A DNA stretch of 64,000 nucleotides, from assembly GCF_011290685.1 (NCBI RefSeq), contig NZ_JAANYN010000014.1, positions 1-64,000 of the forward strand, read 5' to 3'. Every line of letters starts with the position of its first letter. Within the stretch, counting starts at the first letter, position 1. Both the position numbers and the translations under genes were made by a program. The stretch comes from Cyclobacterium plantarum. Its GTDB lineage: Bacteria; Bacteroidota; Bacteroidia; Cytophagales; Cyclobacteriaceae. Shown here in pieces: positions 61,266 to 64,000 of the stretch. The notes beneath the pieces are model-generated. The model worked only from the letters and a program-made list of their open reading frames with translations, did no database searches and was not told the DNA's origin.

Positions 61266-62462
61266 GTGATTATTCGCTGGATAAAATCCCTGGGGCCGGG
61301 ATTGATTACTGCCGCTTTGGTGTTTGGGCCGGGAAGTCTTACCATTACTTCCAAACTAGGGGCAGTTTATGGCTATCAGTTACTTTGGGTGATCCTTGTA
61401 GCCGTTGTTTTAATGTTAACCTTTACCGGGATGGGGGCAAGGATTGGCCTGGCTGCAAATACTTCCCTGATCAATCTATTCAGAGAAAAGTGGGGAAATG
61501 CAGCAGCATGGATTGCCGGATTTGGTCTTTTCTTTGTAACAGCCTCTTTTCAGGCAGGAAATACCGTTGGCGCGGGTCTGGCTCTTTCCGAATCCCTGGG
61601 TGGGGCAAATGCCCAATGGATTGTATTTATTTCATTATTGGCGATTTCATTGCTGTTTTTCAAGAGTTTTTATAAAGTATTGGAAAAAGTGATGATTCTG
61701 ATGGTGGCCATCATGCTGATCTCTTTCCTTCTTACGCTTGTCCTGGCTCCTCCTGATTTTGGAGAGGTAGTAAATGGATTGATTCCTGCCATACCCAAAG
61801 ATTCTTTTGTTTTGGTCATTGCCCTGGTAGCATCCAGTTTTTCCATTGCTGGAGCATTTTACCAGTCCTACTTGGTCCAGGAAAAAGGCTGGAATAAATC
61901 TCAAAAGCAAGAAGCCCTTACCGAAAGTTTTACAGGAATAATGGTTTTGGGTATCATCTCATCTATGATCATGCTGAGTGCGGCCACAATTTTGTATCCT
62001 AAAGGTGTGGGAGTAAGTTCAGCCGGTGATATGGGACTTGCTTTGGCACCGGTTTATGGTCAGTTTTCCTTTCTGGTATTTATGCTGGGTTTGTTTGGGG
62101 CTTCTTTCTCCTCCTTACTTGGAAATGCCAGTATAGGGGGTACACTCCTGGCGGATGCCTTATCCCTTGGAAGAGACCTGAACGGCCTTCCTGTTAAATT
62201 ACTGATTTCTCTGGTGATTGTTATCGGAGCTGCAGTGGCACTCATTTTTGGACGCCTTCCGCTGGAGCTGATTGTTTTTGCCCAGGGGATCACTATTTTT
62301 GCCGTTCCATTCATAGGATTTGGTTTGTTTCTGATCGGAAATGATGCTAATATCATGGGCGAATTGAAGAATAAAAAACTATCAAATATTCTTGGGGTAC
62401 TTGGCTTGCTCGTTTTGCTTACCCTGGCGGTTAGCAACGGTATAAATTTATTTTTGAAATGA
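61266..62462 (+). CDS. NRAMP-related transporter with altered metal site
   Basis: A 398-residue membrane protein of about eleven helices with the NRAMP layout. Helix 1 carries GPGS (21-24) where NRAMP metal transporters have DPGN, and helix 6 has AGAF (195-198) where they have MPH, so the Asp, Asn and Met ligands for Mn or Fe are all missing. It is therefore a relative rather than a normal Mn/Fe importer; Mg or another substrate is possible. Start is GTG at 61266, the first start before helix 1. Confidence 0.78.
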   Translation: MIIRWIKSLGPGLITAALVFGPGSLTITSKLGAVYGYQLLWVILVAVVLMLTFTGMGARIGLAANTSLINLFREKWGNAAAWIAGFGLFFVTASFQAGNTVGAGLALSESLGGANAQWIVFISLLAISLLFFKSFYKVLEKVMILMVAIMLISFLLTLVLAPPDFGEVVNGLIPAIPKDSFVLVIALVASSFSIAGAFYQSYLVQEKGWNKSQKQEALTESFTGIMVLGIISSMIMLSAATILYPKGVGVSSAGDMGLALAPVYGQFSFLVFMLGLFGASFSSLLGNASIGGTLLADALSLGRDLNGLPVKLLISLVIVIGAAVALIFGRLPLELIVFAQGITIFAVPFIGFGLFLIGNDANIMGELKNKKLSNILGVLGLLVLLTLAVSNGINLFLK

Positions 62463-62539
62463 ATAGTACCCGAATCATATTTGAAATTCAAAACTATGGT
62501 AAACCTTATGTTTAATTCATTAAATCAACCATGTTGAAA

Positions 62540-62917
62540 TCCTCGCACACAGGGATGATTATTGGCCATGCGCATTTCCACCGAAAAAAATAGGGTCAGG
62601 CCAACCCGACTTATATGAGGGTATTTTATGAGCTTTGAAAATCAAAATATAATCCAATGAAATCGAGCCTGCCTACCGGACAGGCAGGCATGACGAGAAC
62701 GTCAAACAGTGGGATGATTATAAAGCATATGAGATTCCCTGTCCGACTACAGGCGGGCGTCTGACCGCTAAAAATAATTTATAAACAGGTGAAATCGACA
62801 CGAGTAAAACCATCATTAAATACACAGGGCAATCGATTATATCAATCGTCAAAGATTCCCCGTTCGACTGGCGTTATCCGGGCGGACATATGACCGCTAA
62901 AAAACTATGATAATCAA
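62540..62917. repeat. Non-coding repeat tract running up to the epimerase start
   Basis: Three related units of about 130-160 bp. GGATGATTAT...ATTCC-like blocks occur at 62548, 62710 and 62832; GACCGCTAAAAA blocks at 62763 and 62881; and AATGAAATCGA-type ends at 62655, 62788 and 62917. The last of these is the epimerase start codon itself (ATGAAATCC). Short palindromes (CCTGCCTACCGGACAGGCAGG) lie inside. A related tract precedes the TatD gene at 46464. Confidence 0.6.
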
Positions 62918-63934
62918 ATGAAATCCATAGCAGAACTTGAAGAAAAACTCAGTAGCCCCTCTAAAGCGCTCATTAATGACTTAAGAAGGATTGAGGGGGA
63001 CATTATTATTTTGGGAGTAGGAGGAAAGATGGGACCCAGCCTTGCAAAACTGATCCTAAGAGCTGTTAATTCTGCCAACCTGAAAAAAAAGGTAATCGGT
63101 GTCTCACGATTTTCAGACGCTGGCACAAAGGCCGATCTTCAGGACCACGGCCTTCAGTGTATCAGTGCCGATTTATTGGATGATGAAGCGTTACAGGCCC
63201 TTCCCCATGCTGAAAATGTAATTTATATGGCAGGGAAAAAATTTGGAACCTCCGGAGATGCACATACTACCTGGGCCATGAATGCCTACCTTCCCGGCCG
63301 GGTTTCAGAAAAATATAAAAATTCGAGGATGGTCATTTTTTCCAGTGGAAATATTTATCCTTTTGTACACTATGCCTCCGGCGGTGCCACGGAAGATACA
63401 GCCCCAGAACCTCTGGGTGAATATGCCCAATCATGCCTGGGCAGGGAAAGGATATTTGAATATTACAGTCATCGCTATGGTATTCCCATGCTCATTTACC
63501 GGTTGAATTATGCCATTGACATGCGTTATGGAAACTTACTTGAAATAGGGAAAATGGTTTCCGAGGGACAAGCCATTGACCTGAGAAGCGGACATATGAA
63601 CGTCATATGGCAAGGGGATGCCAACGAAATCGCCATCCGAGCGCTCTTACACACAAGCAGCCCCCCAAAACTGCTTAACGTCACAGGCCCTGAAACCATC
63701 AGTATTCAACAGGTGGCGGGTATTTTTGGAAGGATTTTCGGGAAGGCTCCGGTATTTAAAAATGAACCGGACCCTTATGTATTACTCAACAATGCTTCCC
63801 GCTGTCACCGCATGTTTGGGTATCCCAGCACATCCTTGCTTGAAATGATAGAAATGACCGCTGAATGGATACTTCAGAAGGGAGAAATACTAAACAAACC
63901 TACCCATTTTCAGGAACGAGAAGGAAAATTCTAA
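62918..63934 (+). CDS. NAD-dependent epimerase/dehydratase-like protein
   Basis: A 338-residue extended SDR-fold protein. The nucleotide-binding motif is GVGGKMG (33-39), strand order and the FSSGNIYPF active-site loop fit, and Tyr169 is in place, but the usual lysine four residues on is Cys173 (YAQSC instead of YxxxK). The rest of the segment, LGRERIFEYYS, is clearly family-like, so this is probably a subfamily trait. Substrate unknown. It precedes a probable dihydrodipicolinate-synthase-family gene; such pairs occur in Bacteroidota catabolic clusters (family knowledge, not seen here). Confidence 0.78.
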   Translation: MKSIAELEEKLSSPSKALINDLRRIEGDIIILGVGGKMGPSLAKLILRAVNSANLKKKVIGVSRFSDAGTKADLQDHGLQCISADLLDDEALQALPHAENVIYMAGKKFGTSGDAHTTWAMNAYLPGRVSEKYKNSRMVIFSSGNIYPFVHYASGGATEDTAPEPLGEYAQSCLGRERIFEYYSHRYGIPMLIYRLNYAIDMRYGNLLEIGKMVSEGQAIDLRSGHMNVIWQGDANEIAIRALLHTSSPPKLLNVTGPETISIQQVAGIFGRIFGKAPVFKNEPDPYVLLNNASRCHRMFGYPSTSLLEMIEMTAEWILQKGEILNKPTHFQEREGKF

Positions 63935-63937
63935 ATC

Positions 63938-64000
63938 ATGAATCAAATAGACCCCCAAAAAAACAAGTATTTGCAGGAAGGCCTGGTCATTCCGGCCCAT
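63938..64000 (+). CDS. Start of a probable dihydrodipicolinate-synthase-family gene (cut by window edge)
   Basis: Only 21 codons are visible: MNQIDPQKNKYLQEGLVIPAH. The EGLVIPAH end is what precedes the HPLAL segment in DapA-like aldolases of Bacteroidota. It starts three bases after the epimerase stop, so the two are cotranscribed. The call rests on a few residues and context. Confidence 0.4.
   Translation, partial: MNQIDPQKNKYLQEGLVIPAH

Overview
The window looks like a chromosomal segment of a Bacteroidota bacterium, most likely an aerobic Cytophagales/Cyclobacteriaceae-type organism (inference). The signs are TAnnTTTG-type -7 elements in front of several genes, Bacteroidota-style lipoproteins and SusC/BtuB-like biology, a BtuG-like beta-propeller next to btuB, an ExbB-ExbD-ExbD set with an extra small membrane protein, LytTR/HisKA_2 two-component pairs, and many short hairpin repeats between genes. 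Most genes are ordinary chromosomal genes; no prophage, CRISPR array or plasmid backbone was seen.

Layout. 1-0.7 kb: non-coding repeats. 0.6-9.7 kb: a possible 35-codon ORF and fabG (minus), lpdA, an ECF sigma/anti-sigma pair, a 92-bp tandem repeat tract, a DUF2721 protein with threonine aldolase, rarA, a small outer-membrane protein (minus) and a TlpA-like thioredoxin. 9.7-13.2 kb: a gene-poor repeat island with an IS200-type HUH transposase inside families of short hairpins, a 132-bp exact direct repeat, a broken cupredoxin lipoprotein gene, and an array with an 86-bp period that resembles the one at the left edge. 13.2-18.2 kb: proBA (minus), then a sodium:alanine-type symporter with glycerate kinase. 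18.3-24.1 kb: a LytTR regulator with its TPR histidine kinase (minus) and a hybrid kinase. 24.1-28.1 kb: ferredoxin/ferredoxin reductase downstream of a MarR regulator, with a shared candidate operator, then an atypical SDR and a dihaem cytochrome c.

28.2-34.9 kb is a cobalamin uptake locus: btuF-btuC-btuD on the minus strand and, divergently, a cobalamin riboswitch in front of btuB-btuG. 35.1-38 kb holds a NEW3-domain protein with an ABC ATPase and permease, bracketed by copies of the same repeat. 38.9-43.2 kb: an outer-membrane protein and LVIVD propeller lipoprotein, a solitary nucleotidyltransferase-partner-like protein, ruvC and a glycosyltransferase. 43.3-46.5 kb: a tight set of a small winged-helix-like protein, a GAF-SpoIIE phosphatase, a polysaccharide deacetylase and a second glycosyltransferase. 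46.6-51.3 kb: TatD nuclease, asparaginase, tRNA-Ser(GGA) and the exbB/exbD operon. 51.4-54.6 kb: a sulfur cluster (rhodanese, persulfide-dioxygenase-like MBL protein with two rhodanese domains, two YeeE/YedE halves). 54.6-64 kb: smc, a CheY-like regulator, bactofilin, a cysteine-less peroxiredoxin-like protein, a small membrane protein, an NRAMP relative lacking the usual metal ligands, and an epimerase followed by the start of a probable dihydrodipicolinate-synthase-family gene cut by the window edge.

The most unusual material is non-coding: hairpin families with a constant CCGTAGG core and compensating arms around the HUH transposase, the 86-bp arrays, and repeats that bracket the NEW3-ABC cassette. 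Among proteins, several family members lack hallmark residues (NRAMP, SDR, epimerase, peroxiredoxin-like, nucleotidyltransferase partner, one rhodanese domain, one receiver domain).
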